Shown: piece after piece, positions 1 through 6,126 of the stretch
Layout: every line of letters starts with the position of its first letter
Position numbering within the stretch: the stretch's first letter is position 1
Assembly (NCBI GenBank): GCA_012962735.1
Contig: DTXA01000048.1
Span: forward strand, 1 to 6,493
Origin: Candidatus Latescibacterota bacterium
GTDB taxonomy: Bacteria; Latescibacterota; 4484-107; B68-G9
Length of the DNA stretch: 6,493 bases
Direction: 5' to 3'
Translations under genes and position numbers: made by a program
The notes under the pieces: model-generated
The model's input: only the letters and a program-made list of their open reading frames with translations
Told to the model about the DNA's origin: nothing
Databases searched by the model: none

Positions 1-123
1 CCGCAAAGAGATGGACGCCAGGTTCGAGGCGGTGATGGACAGATTTCAGGCTCAAGATCAGCGCTTCGAGGCGGTCCTACAGGAGCTCGGAGCCGTCCGC
101 AAAGAGATGGACGCCAGGTTCGA
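1..123 (+). repeat. 96-bp-period direct repeat in the coiled-coil gene
   Basis: Bases 1-27 and 97-123 are identical over 27 bases, starting CCGCAAAGAG. The period is 96 bp, exactly 32 codons, so the repeat keeps frame. Inside the unit a shorter repeat, TTCGAGGCGGT, occurs at 23-33 and 65-75, 42 bp (14 codons, two heptads) apart. The identity at DNA level suggests recent duplication or gene conversion rather than only protein-level constraint. More copies may lie to the left of the window. Confidence 0.85.
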
Positions 124-220
124 ATCCCAGGAGAAACGGTTGAGCTTCCTGATGTGGCTATTTGGTGGGCTTTTGGTGCTCGCGAATCTATTCATCGTGC
201 TGGCCGGATTTCTCGGATAG
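2..220 (+). CDS. Coiled-coil protein with C-terminal membrane anchor (3' end only)
   Basis: The reading frame is open to the left edge of the window, so the N-terminus is missing. The ATG at 11 is probably internal, because the same RKEMDARFE segment recurs 32 residues later in mid-protein. The visible part is a charged, Gln/Glu/Arg-rich helix with heptad-like spacing of RFE and RFQ motifs (bases 2 to about 145), typical of a coiled coil. A hydrophobic segment of about 22 residues follows (FLMWLFGG to LAGFLG, bases 146-217) and ends right at the stop, so the protein looks tail-anchored with the coiled coil on one side of the membrane. Short proteins of this design, with variable repeat number, occur in many thermophiles and phages (compare the DUF1640-like coiled-coil proteins). 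Their role is generally unknown and I assign none. The next gene begins 3 bases after the stop in the same frame, suggesting co-transcription. Confidence 0.7.
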   Translation, partial: RKEMDARFEAVMDRFQAQDQRFEAVLQELGAVRKEMDARFESQEKRLSFLMWLFGGLLVLANLFIVLAGFLG

Positions 221-223
221 GCT

Positions 224-1957
224 ATGTATAGGATTTTGCTTCTCATCAGGATAGCGGCAGCCGCCCTGTCTACCGATCAGGACATCCGGTTCCAGGAGGG
301 GGTCGCCCTGTACCGGGAGGGAAAGTTTGAGGAAGCCATAGCCGCATTCCGGGATGCGGCCGTCGGCCCGGAGGGGCGGACCGCCCAGGCCGCCTGGGTG
401 ATGCAAGCTGAGGCCCTCTACAGGATGGGAGAATACTCCAGGGCCCGGGATGTGTTGAGGGAATTCCTATCCAGATATCCCCAAGGTTCCTATACCGCCT
501 ATGTGGAGTACCTCCTTGGCCACTGTTGGGCCCGGATCGGGAGGTTCGAGGGAGCGGCCCGGCACTACCGGAGGGCCATTCAGCTCGCACGAGGGGAGCT
601 AAGGAGACGAGCCCAGGCCATGTTAAAGGTGTTGGAGGGCTATGAAGTCCAGGAGGTGCCGCCACGCATTGCCCTTCTGGGACCCTTCACAGGGCCGGAC
701 CGGGAGTTCGGCTACGCCCTGCGCCGGGGTGCCGAGCTGGCCTACGAGCTTCTCCCCCCGGAGGAAAGGAGGGCCATACTGACCTACAGGGACACCGGAG
801 GGGACCCTATCCGGACAGTTAAGGAGGTCCAGGCCCTCGCCGCTCGGGAAGAAGTCGTGGCCGTTGTGGGTCCGGTGTTCGCCTCTTCGGCTATCCCGGC
901 CGCCGCCCTCGCAGATGCCAAGGAATTGCCCCTGTTGGCACCTACTGTCACCGAAGAGGACTTCGCATCCATAGGTCCCTACGTCTTTCAGCTCAACCTC
1001 TCCCCCCGCCTCCAGGGTCGGAGGGTCGCCGAGGCGGCCCTCGGATTCGGCCTGCGCACCTTTGCGGTCCTGGCATCTATGGACGACTACGGAAGGGAGA
1101 TGGCACAAGGCTTCACCGAAACGGTGGAGGTGGGTGGGGGCCAGATGCTCGCCGTCGAATGGTATTCCCCTGGAACTACGGATTTCTCAGAGGCTTGCCG
1201 CCGCATCCGCTGGGCCGGGTGGGAAGTGCTCAAGGGGAGGTGGGTGGAGGAGGTTCAGGCTCTCTGGAGGATATTCTCCGAGGAATTCCTGCCCGAGCTC
1301 GGTCCGGATACCGCAGCTACGCTTCCGGATACCACTCTTCGGGGGTTGTTCTGTACCTGGGCCTCTCAGGACTCCTCTTTGGAGGTCCCCGAAGGGGCCA
1401 TCGAGGCGTGGGCGGCCGGGGGGGACTCCGCCTTAAATGAATGGTTTGTGGCTTACGAGGACACAGCCGAGGTCCCCCTTCCGGTCCCCATAGACGGCTT
1501 TCTGGTGGCCGGGGGCACCGAGGAGGTCCTCCAGATAGTCCCCCAGGCGGCCTTCCATCGCATCCGGACCAGATTTCTGGGGGGCCAGGCGTGGAACGAC
1601 CCACAGGTGCCCCTGACGATCGGGGAGTACGCCCAAGGGGCGCTTTTCTCAGCGGTGTACTTCCCCGATGCTCCTGGGGAGGCCGTGCGGAAGTTCACGG
1701 AGGCGTACCGGGTCCGCTACGGCCGGGACCCCGGCCTGGTGGACGCCTTAAGCTACGATGCCACACTTCTGGTCCTTAAGGCCCTGGGGCGGGCCGGACC
1801 GGACCGGGAAGGGGTCCGCAGGGCCCTCGCAGGGGTGCAGGAGTACCGGGGAGCCTCTGGGGAAGTGAGCTTTTCCGAGGAAGGGGCCAACCTAGCCGCC
1901 TACATATTAGAACTGTCTGGGGGACGCATCCATATCGTGGGGGAAAACACCCAGTAG
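224..1957 (+). CDS. TPR plus type I periplasmic-binding-fold protein (LpoA-like layout)
   Basis: This 577-residue protein begins with a short, weak signal-like segment (residues 1-16; one Arg lies within the hydrophobic stretch and there is no lipobox Cys). About three TPR-type helical repeats follow (roughly 20-135, with motifs such as ALYREGKFEEAI and ALYRMGEYSRA). From about residue 147 there is a Peripla_BP_6 / branched-chain amino-acid-binding fold: the first strand (RIALLGPFTGP), then VVAVVGPVFASSAI, PLLAPTVT and VLASMDDYGREMA, and near the end YDATLLVLKALG. The layout resembles LpoA-type penicillin-binding-protein activators and other TPR-ligand-binding fusions; no transporter permease or ATPase genes are nearby, so a sensory, scaffold or cell-wall role is as plausible as amino-acid uptake. 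Residues about 333-421 look like an insertion in the second lobe. An in-frame stop 3 bases upstream fixes ATG 224 as the earliest start. The ligand is unknown. Confidence 0.8.
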   Translation: MYRILLLIRIAAAALSTDQDIRFQEGVALYREGKFEEAIAAFRDAAVGPEGRTAQAAWVMQAEALYRMGEYSRARDVLREFLSRYPQGSYTAYVEYLLGHCWARIGRFEGAARHYRRAIQLARGELRRRAQAMLKVLEGYEVQEVPPRIALLGPFTGPDREFGYALRRGAELAYELLPPEERRAILTYRDTGGDPIRTVKEVQALAAREEVVAVVGPVFASSAIPAAALADAKELPLLAPTVTEEDFASIGPYVFQLNLSPRLQGRRVAEAALGFGLRTFAVLASMDDYGREMAQGFTETVEVGGGQMLAVEWYSPGTTDFSEACRRIRWAGWEVLKGRWVEEVQALWRIFSEEFLPELGPDTAATLPDTTLRGLFCTWASQDSSLEVPEGAIEAWAAGGDSALNEWFVAYEDTAEVPLPVPIDGFLVAGGTEEVLQIVPQAAFHRIRTRFLGGQAWNDPQVPLTIGEYAQGALFSAVYFPDAPGEAVRKFTEAYRVRYGRDPGLVDALSYDATLLVLKALGRAGPDREGVRRALAGVQEYRGASGEVSFSEEGANLAAYILELSGGRIHIVGENTQ

Positions 1958-1962
1958 GGACG

Positions 1963-3519
1963 GTGGTGCGCAACTTCCAGTGCGGTTGGTTGGTGTTGCT
2001 CGCTTTGGCGGGGGATGTCCTGGCGGGGGAGGAGGCCGTAGAGCAAAACCCCCGGGGATATCAGGAGTGGTTGTCCTCTTTAGAGGAGAGCCCTTTGGAC
2101 CTCAACCGGGCAGATGCCCATCAACTCGCCCTTCTGCCAGGGCTTTCCGAGGAGCTGGCAGGACGAATCGTACGCCTTCGGGAACGCCTCGGCCCTTTCC
2201 GGGAGGTAGAGGACCTCTTGAGGGTGGAGGGGATGGATGCCGAGGTTTTGGCCGGAATCCGTCCCTATGTGACCTGCGGCCGACCTTTCCCCCTGAGATG
2301 GAGGGTTCGGATGAACTTGACGGAGGACCTCGGGGGTCGGGCCCGGGCCTACCTCAGCTCGGAAAGGACACGGATGGCCGTTCTGGCCGAAGGTTCGAAG
2401 GGGAGGAAAGTACGGCTCGGGGGGTACTTCTCCTGGACCCGGGGGCGTTGGGAGGGGCTTTTGGGGGATTTCCGACCTGGATTCGGCCAAGGCTTAATTT
2501 TCAGCTATATATCCCGTTCGTTCGAAGGGGCGGGCCGAGCATACCGTCCTCCTCGCACGACCGTAGGCTACGCAGCTGGCAAAGGGCCGTCGCTCAGGGG
2601 AGGCCTCTTAGAGGGGAGGGCCGGACCAGTGCGGTGGGCCTCGTTCTGGGGGGTCGATGGGGATGGGAGGACGGCAGGGGCGAGGGTGGCCCTGTCCACC
2701 GGCGGGCATCAGGTCGGCATCCTCGGGGCCCGGGGTCCCGGATGGATGGCCTCCCTGTCCGGGGCCGTTCGGGCGGGGGTTTGCCTTTTCTTCGGGGAGA
2801 TGGCCTACTCAAAGGCCGTCGCATGTGCTGGCGGCGTCGTCCTCAGGGCCGAAGGGCTCCGGACAGAGCTGCTGATGCGACGTTACGGTCCGGGCTTTCG
2901 GTCCACCTATGGGGCCGGGTACGGGTATCCGGGGTTAAAAGGAGGGAGCGGGGCTTCCTGGGGCCTCATCCTCCGTCCGAGGAGAGGTTTGTACTTCACC
3001 GGGTACGTGGACCTACACCGGTCGCACCGCCCTTCTCCGGGCGATAAAATCCCCTCCGTAGGCTCCTCTTGGACGGTGGAGGGAAGAGGGCGTCCCCTGC
3101 GCCATTTGGAGGTCAGGCTCCGGGCGAGGGGTTCAGGTCATTCGAGGGGATTGAGGGGGGAGGTCCTCTGGCGCCCCGACCGCTGCTTAGCCGTGCGCGC
3201 CCGCGTGGAGAGGGTCTGGGGAGATGGGGTGGGTTATGCTCTCTTGGGGGAGGTGCGGGCCCTGCTCTTTCCTGGGCTTTCAGTAGAGGGCCGCTGGACC
3301 GCCTTCGACCTGCCCCCGGGACTTCGAATATACGAGCTGGAGCGGGGGCCACGGGGCACTTTTCCCCTGGAGGTTTGGACCGGGAGGGGATGCCGGGGAT
3401 ATATACTGCTCCGATGGTCCCGCGGGGGGCATATCCTCTGGCTCCGTCGGGGACGGGTCCTCCAGGCCGACGGTGGGGAAGACGCATTTCAGGTTCAATG
3501 GGAGGCTTCCGGGGGGTGA
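1963..3519 (+). CDS. Secreted helix-hairpin-helix protein with long beta-rich, barrel-like region
   Basis: The protein has 518 residues if it starts at GTG 1963. GTG 1966 is an equally good start and sits better behind the weak ribosome-binding sequence AGGGA (1956-1960). Residues 1-22 form a signal peptide (GWLVLLALAGDVLA, then GEE). Residues about 43-104 hold a ComEA-type double helix-hairpin-helix: DLNRAD, then the hairpin LPGLS (58-62) and VEGMD (88-92), ending in IRPYV. This module normally binds DNA backbone non-specifically. The remaining roughly 410 residues are rich in Gly, Arg and aromatics in alternating patterns (for example RKVRLGGYFSWTRGRW and HILWLRRGRVLQ), consistent with many amphipathic beta strands and perhaps an outer-membrane barrel. 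No terminal Phe signature is present. Proteins pairing a secreted HhH with a barrel-like domain occur in several diderm phyla, with no established function that I know of. The gene starts 5 bases after the TPR/binding-protein gene, so the two products may act together in the envelope. Confidence 0.7.
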   Translation: MVRNFQCGWLVLLALAGDVLAGEEAVEQNPRGYQEWLSSLEESPLDLNRADAHQLALLPGLSEELAGRIVRLRERLGPFREVEDLLRVEGMDAEVLAGIRPYVTCGRPFPLRWRVRMNLTEDLGGRARAYLSSERTRMAVLAEGSKGRKVRLGGYFSWTRGRWEGLLGDFRPGFGQGLIFSYISRSFEGAGRAYRPPRTTVGYAAGKGPSLRGGLLEGRAGPVRWASFWGVDGDGRTAGARVALSTGGHQVGILGARGPGWMASLSGAVRAGVCLFFGEMAYSKAVACAGGVVLRAEGLRTELLMRRYGPGFRSTYGAGYGYPGLKGGSGASWGLILRPRRGLYFTGYVDLHRSHRPSPGDKIPSVGSSWTVEGRGRPLRHLEVRLRARGSGHSRGLRGEVLWRPDRCLAVRARVERVWGDGVGYALLGEVRALLFPGLSVEGRWTAFDLPPGLRIYELERGPRGTFPLEVWTGRGCRGYILLRWSRGGHILWLRRGRVLQADGGEDAFQVQWEASGG

Positions 3520-3567
3520 TTAGCCCCAAGGCCATACGCCCCCACTTTGCTTTTCGGTGTCCCTAAG

Positions 3568-4983
3568 ATGAAGGAAGAGGAAAGACGTCTGCGGGAACAG
3601 ATCCATGCCCTCAACCGCATCGGCATCGCCCTCACAGCCGAGCGAGACTTAGGCCGGCTGTTAGAGCGCATCGTGCGGGAGGCCCGGGGGTTCACCCGGG
3701 CCGATGCTGGTACCCTGTACCTCGTCCGGGGAGATCACTTGGAATGTGCAGTCGTCCAGAACGATACCTTAGCCGTACAGATGGGAGGGGCGCATGGGGA
3801 GTTGGACCTCCCGCCCGTCCCTCTGAAGCCGGATTACATCTCGGCCTATGTCGCCCTCACCGGAAAGGTGGTCAACATCCCCGATGTATATGCCTCGAGG
3901 GAGTTCGACTTCGAGGGGCCCCGCCGGTACGATGCGCTCACCGGGTACCGCACTAAGTCCATGCTCGTGGTCCCCATGCAGGACCACAGAGCTCGAACCA
4001 TAGGAGTGCTTCAGCTAATAAACGCTCTCTCGCCCCAAGGCGAGGTCGTCCCCTTCCGGGAGGAGTACGAGGAGTTGGTGCGCTCCCTGGCCTCACAGGC
4101 AGCTGTGGCTATAGACAACGCCCAGCTCATCTCCGACCTGCAGAAGATGCTGGGGAGCTTTATGGAGGCGTTGGCCTCCACCATAGATGCCCGGGACCCC
4201 TATACCGCTGGCCATTCCTACAGGGTGACCCAGTATACGCTCGCTATGGCCGAGCTGGACGGCACCCCTCCGGAGCGGCTGAGGATCTACAAATATGCGG
4301 CCTTCCTGCACGACTACGGCAAGATCGGGGTGAGGGACGCGGTCCTACTCAAGCCCGGGAAGCTCACCTCTGAGGAATACCGGGAGGCCCAGGCCCACGT
4401 CGCATATACCCAGGAGATCCTCAGCCGCATTTACTTCCCTGATGAGCTGCGGGAGGTGCCAGAGGTCGCGGGCGCCCACCAGGAGAAGTACGACGGGACT
4501 GGGTATCCCCAGGGACTCCGTGACGGACAGATCCCTAGAGGAGCCCGGATGATGTGCGTGGCCGACGTGTTCGACGCTCTCACCTCCGAGCGGCCCTACC
4601 GGGAGCGGATGCCCATAAAGAAGGCTCTCTCCATACTCCGGGAGGGCGCAGGGACACACTTCGACCCCGAGATGGTGGACCTCTTCTTCGGGCTTCCCCT
4701 TTCCCGGCTTTTAGCTATCTTGGAACATGGCCGGGAGGGAGGCCTTGACCCCGAGGATGTAAAGGTGCTCTCCAAGGTGACGGTTGGGGAGTTCTACCAG
4801 GTCTTGCTCAAAGAGGACCGCTCTCCCAGGGAAGAAGAGATTGTGAGGCGCTTCAGCCGGTACTATCGACGCAAGAGAGATATAAATGCGGGTGACGTTC
4901 CAAGGGGAACTGGGAGCTTACAGCGAGTTGGCCGTCCGGGCCTTATTCGGGGAGGTGGCGCTTTCCCCGGCGGAGACCTTTGA
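3568..4983 (+). CDS. GAF-HD-GYP protein, probable cyclic-di-GMP phosphodiesterase
   Basis: I chose ATG 3568 (471 residues, MKEEERRLRE); an in-frame TTG at 3547 would add only seven residues. A short helix leads to a GAF sensor domain (about 20-190, ending SQAAVAIDNAQL), which in this family binds a small ligand or cyclic nucleotide. The HD-GYP domain follows (about 200-385): GHS at 215-217, the HD pair H248-D249 in HDYGKIG, H277, H304 in AHQEKYDGTGYP with the GYP triplet at 312-314, and D333/D336 in ADVFDALTS. These match the metal-binding core of HD-GYP hydrolases, which open cyclic di-GMP. The second His of the usual HHE motif is Gln305. No membrane segment is seen, so it is likely cytoplasmic. 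The last 32 residues (440-471) run over the start of pheA and are Gly/Arg/Pro-rich, unlike the rest. Substrate and GAF ligand cannot be read from sequence. Confidence 0.9.
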   Translation: MKEEERRLREQIHALNRIGIALTAERDLGRLLERIVREARGFTRADAGTLYLVRGDHLECAVVQNDTLAVQMGGAHGELDLPPVPLKPDYISAYVALTGKVVNIPDVYASREFDFEGPRRYDALTGYRTKSMLVVPMQDHRARTIGVLQLINALSPQGEVVPFREEYEELVRSLASQAAVAIDNAQLISDLQKMLGSFMEALASTIDARDPYTAGHSYRVTQYTLAMAELDGTPPERLRIYKYAAFLHDYGKIGVRDAVLLKPGKLTSEEYREAQAHVAYTQEILSRIYFPDELREVPEVAGAHQEKYDGTGYPQGLRDGQIPRGARMMCVADVFDALTSERPYRERMPIKKALSILREGAGTHFDPEMVDLFFGLPLSRLLAILEHGREGGLDPEDVKVLSKVTVGEFYQVLLKEDRSPREEEIVRRFSRYYRRKRDINAGDVPRGTGSLQRVGRPGLIRGGGAFPGGDL

Positions 4984-5731
4984 AGATGTCTTCAAGGCCG
5001 TAGCCGAGGGGACCTGCGACTGCGGGGTCGTACCCATAGAGAACTCCCTCACTGGAAGCGTCCACCGCAACTACGACCTGTTGCTCGAGCATCCCTTATG
5101 GATCGTGGGGGAGGTGAAACTTAGGATCGTCCATCACCTCATAGCCATGCCGGGGGTGCGGTTGGAGGAGGTCAGGAGGGCCTACTCCCATCCTCAGGCA
5201 CTGGAGCAGTGCAGGGCCTTCCTCCGGGAGCGCGGGATAGAGCCCGTTTCCGTGTACGATACTGCCGGGGCGGTGCGGCTCCTGAAAGAACGAGGATTGA
5301 AGGACGCCGCCGCTATCGCCAGCGCCCAGGCCGCCCGGGACTACGGAATGGAGGTCTTAGTCAGCGACATAGCGGAACACCGTGAGAACTTCACAAGATT
5401 TCTGGCCATAGGCAGGGAGCCCGCCCGTGACCTCCACGACCCTAAGACCTCCATAGTATTTGCCCTCAAGAACATCCCCGGAGCCCTGTTCCGGGCCTTG
5501 AGCGTGTTCGCCCTGCGGGACATAGATCTGATGAAGATAGAATCACGGCCCATCCGGGGAAAGCCCTGGCAGTATATGTTTTACCTGGACTTCGACGGCG
5601 GTATGGATGAGGAACGATGCAGGAGGGCAGTGGACCACCTGAGCGAGATCGCCACTTTCCTCAGGATGCTGGGGTCCTACGACAAGGGAAAGGAGGTAGA
5701 GGATCGGCCGTACCTGAGGGAGCCTCTATGA
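4886..5731 (+). CDS. pheA: Prephenate dehydratase with ACT regulatory domain
   Basis: This 281-residue enzyme converts prephenate to phenylpyruvate with loss of water and carbon dioxide, the committed step of phenylalanine synthesis in the cytoplasm. It is the monofunctional form: there is no chorismate mutase domain in front. The catalytic domain starts at once with TFQGELGAYSE, continues with GVVPIENSLTGSV (PIENS at 50-54) and the substrate-binding NFTRF at 168-172. An ACT domain follows (about 188-270), carrying GALF (199-202) and ESRP (219-222), the residues that bind phenylalanine for feedback inhibition in this family. ATG 4886 has a purine-rich AAGAGAGA at 4873-4880, five bases upstream; GTG 4892 is an alternative. 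The start lies inside the HD-GYP gene, so translation is probably coupled. The stop TGA overlaps the stop of the opposing gcvH-like gene. Length and motifs are complete. Confidence 0.95.
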   Translation: MRVTFQGELGAYSELAVRALFGEVALSPAETFEDVFKAVAEGTCDCGVVPIENSLTGSVHRNYDLLLEHPLWIVGEVKLRIVHHLIAMPGVRLEEVRRAYSHPQALEQCRAFLRERGIEPVSVYDTAGAVRLLKERGLKDAAAIASAQAARDYGMEVLVSDIAEHRENFTRFLAIGREPARDLHDPKTSIVFALKNIPGALFRALSVFALRDIDLMKIESRPIRGKPWQYMFYLDFDGGMDEERCRRAVDHLSEIATFLRMLGSYDKGKEVEDRPYLREPL

Positions 5732-6112
5732 CGTGGTCAAGCTTTCGTATTCCTCCGCTGGCAGGAGTTCGTCGAGCTCATCGAGATCGTGCATCTGCAC
5801 TTTGATCATCCATCCATCCCCGTAAGGGTCCCGGTTCACCTGGAAGGGGTCCTCGGTCAGCGATTCGTTCACCTCCATGACCTCCCCCGTAACTGGGGAG
5901 ATAAGCTCCACTTCGGATATCCCCTCCACAGTCCCCACCGAGCCGAAGGGCTCCCCCCGCACCACGAACTCCCCCACCTCCGGAAGGTCTACGTACACTA
6001 CTTCCCCCAACTGTCGCTGGCCGTAATCGGTGATGCCCAGGGTGGCCAAGTCCCCCTCGAGCATGAGCCAGATGTGGTCGTCAGAATATAGAAGACCCCT
6101 GGGAGCGCTCAT
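5726..6112 (-). CDS. GcvH-like protein lacking the lipoyl lysine
   Basis: This 128-residue protein has the full-length form of the glycine cleavage H protein: LLYSDDHIWL at the start, GITDYGQRQLGEVVYVDLPEVG (residues 26-47), SPVTGEVMEVNESL (72-85) and DPYGDGWMIKV (95-105). True H proteins carry lipoate on a lysine in a hairpin usually reading ESVKAVSD. Aligned without gaps from the N-terminal side, the hairpin here is TVEGISEV (61-68), with Glu63 (codon GAG, 5924-5926) at the lysine position and two extra residues before the following Pro. The only lysine in the protein is K104 in the conserved WMIKV, which is not the lipoyl site. It is therefore probably not a working lipoyl carrier, and I give no gene symbol. 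The start at 6112 is supported by AGGGGGG six bases upstream. It follows accC by 14 bases on the same strand. Alternatives are a GcvH paralogue with a regulatory or structural role, or a sequencing error at one base. Confidence 0.88.
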   Translation of the reverse strand: MSAPRGLLYSDDHIWLMLEGDLATLGITDYGQRQLGEVVYVDLPEVGEFVVRGEPFGSVGTVEGISEVELISPVTGEVMEVNESLTEDPFQVNRDPYGDGWMIKVQMHDLDELDELLPAEEYESLTTS

Positions 6113-6118
6113 ACCCAT

Positions 6119-6126
6119 CCCCCCTT
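6119..6126 (-). promoter_or_regulatory. Ribosome-binding site that sets the gcvH-like start
   Basis: Read on the minus strand, AAGGGGGG ends six bases before the ATG at 6112-6110. The in-frame ATG at 6118-6116 directly abuts this G-run and would be too close. The site therefore favours the start giving MSAPRG, and argues against a longer frame that runs back into accC. Confidence 0.6.

Noticed and set aside
218..226. Stop of the coiled-coil gene followed in the same frame by the ATG of the next gene, as if read-through could fuse them
   Set aside because: The downstream protein has its own signal-like N-terminus and there is no read-through context; close in-frame spacing is expected by chance one time in three.
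1317..1604. Open frames on both strands over the insertion region of the binding protein
   Set aside because: Composition is Pro/Arg/Gly-rich with no motif; the main frame remains continuous through the region with recognisable domain sequence on both sides.
2648..2686. Clustered G-runs resembling a G-quadruplex
   Set aside because: The loop lengths are uneven (one about nine bases) and such runs are common throughout this G-rich coding DNA, so nothing sets this one apart.
1980..3047. Long open frame of 355 codons overlapping the HhH gene
   Set aside because: It is Arg/Gly/Pro-rich with no domain pattern, as expected for an out-of-frame reading of G+C-rich DNA, while the other frame has a signal peptide and HhH motifs.
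3505..3567. Possible terminator or promoter between the HhH and HD-GYP genes
   Set aside because: Only a four-base GGGG/CCCC stem around TGATTAG and a short TTTT further on are seen. This is too weak to call a terminator, and no clear -35/-10 pair is visible.
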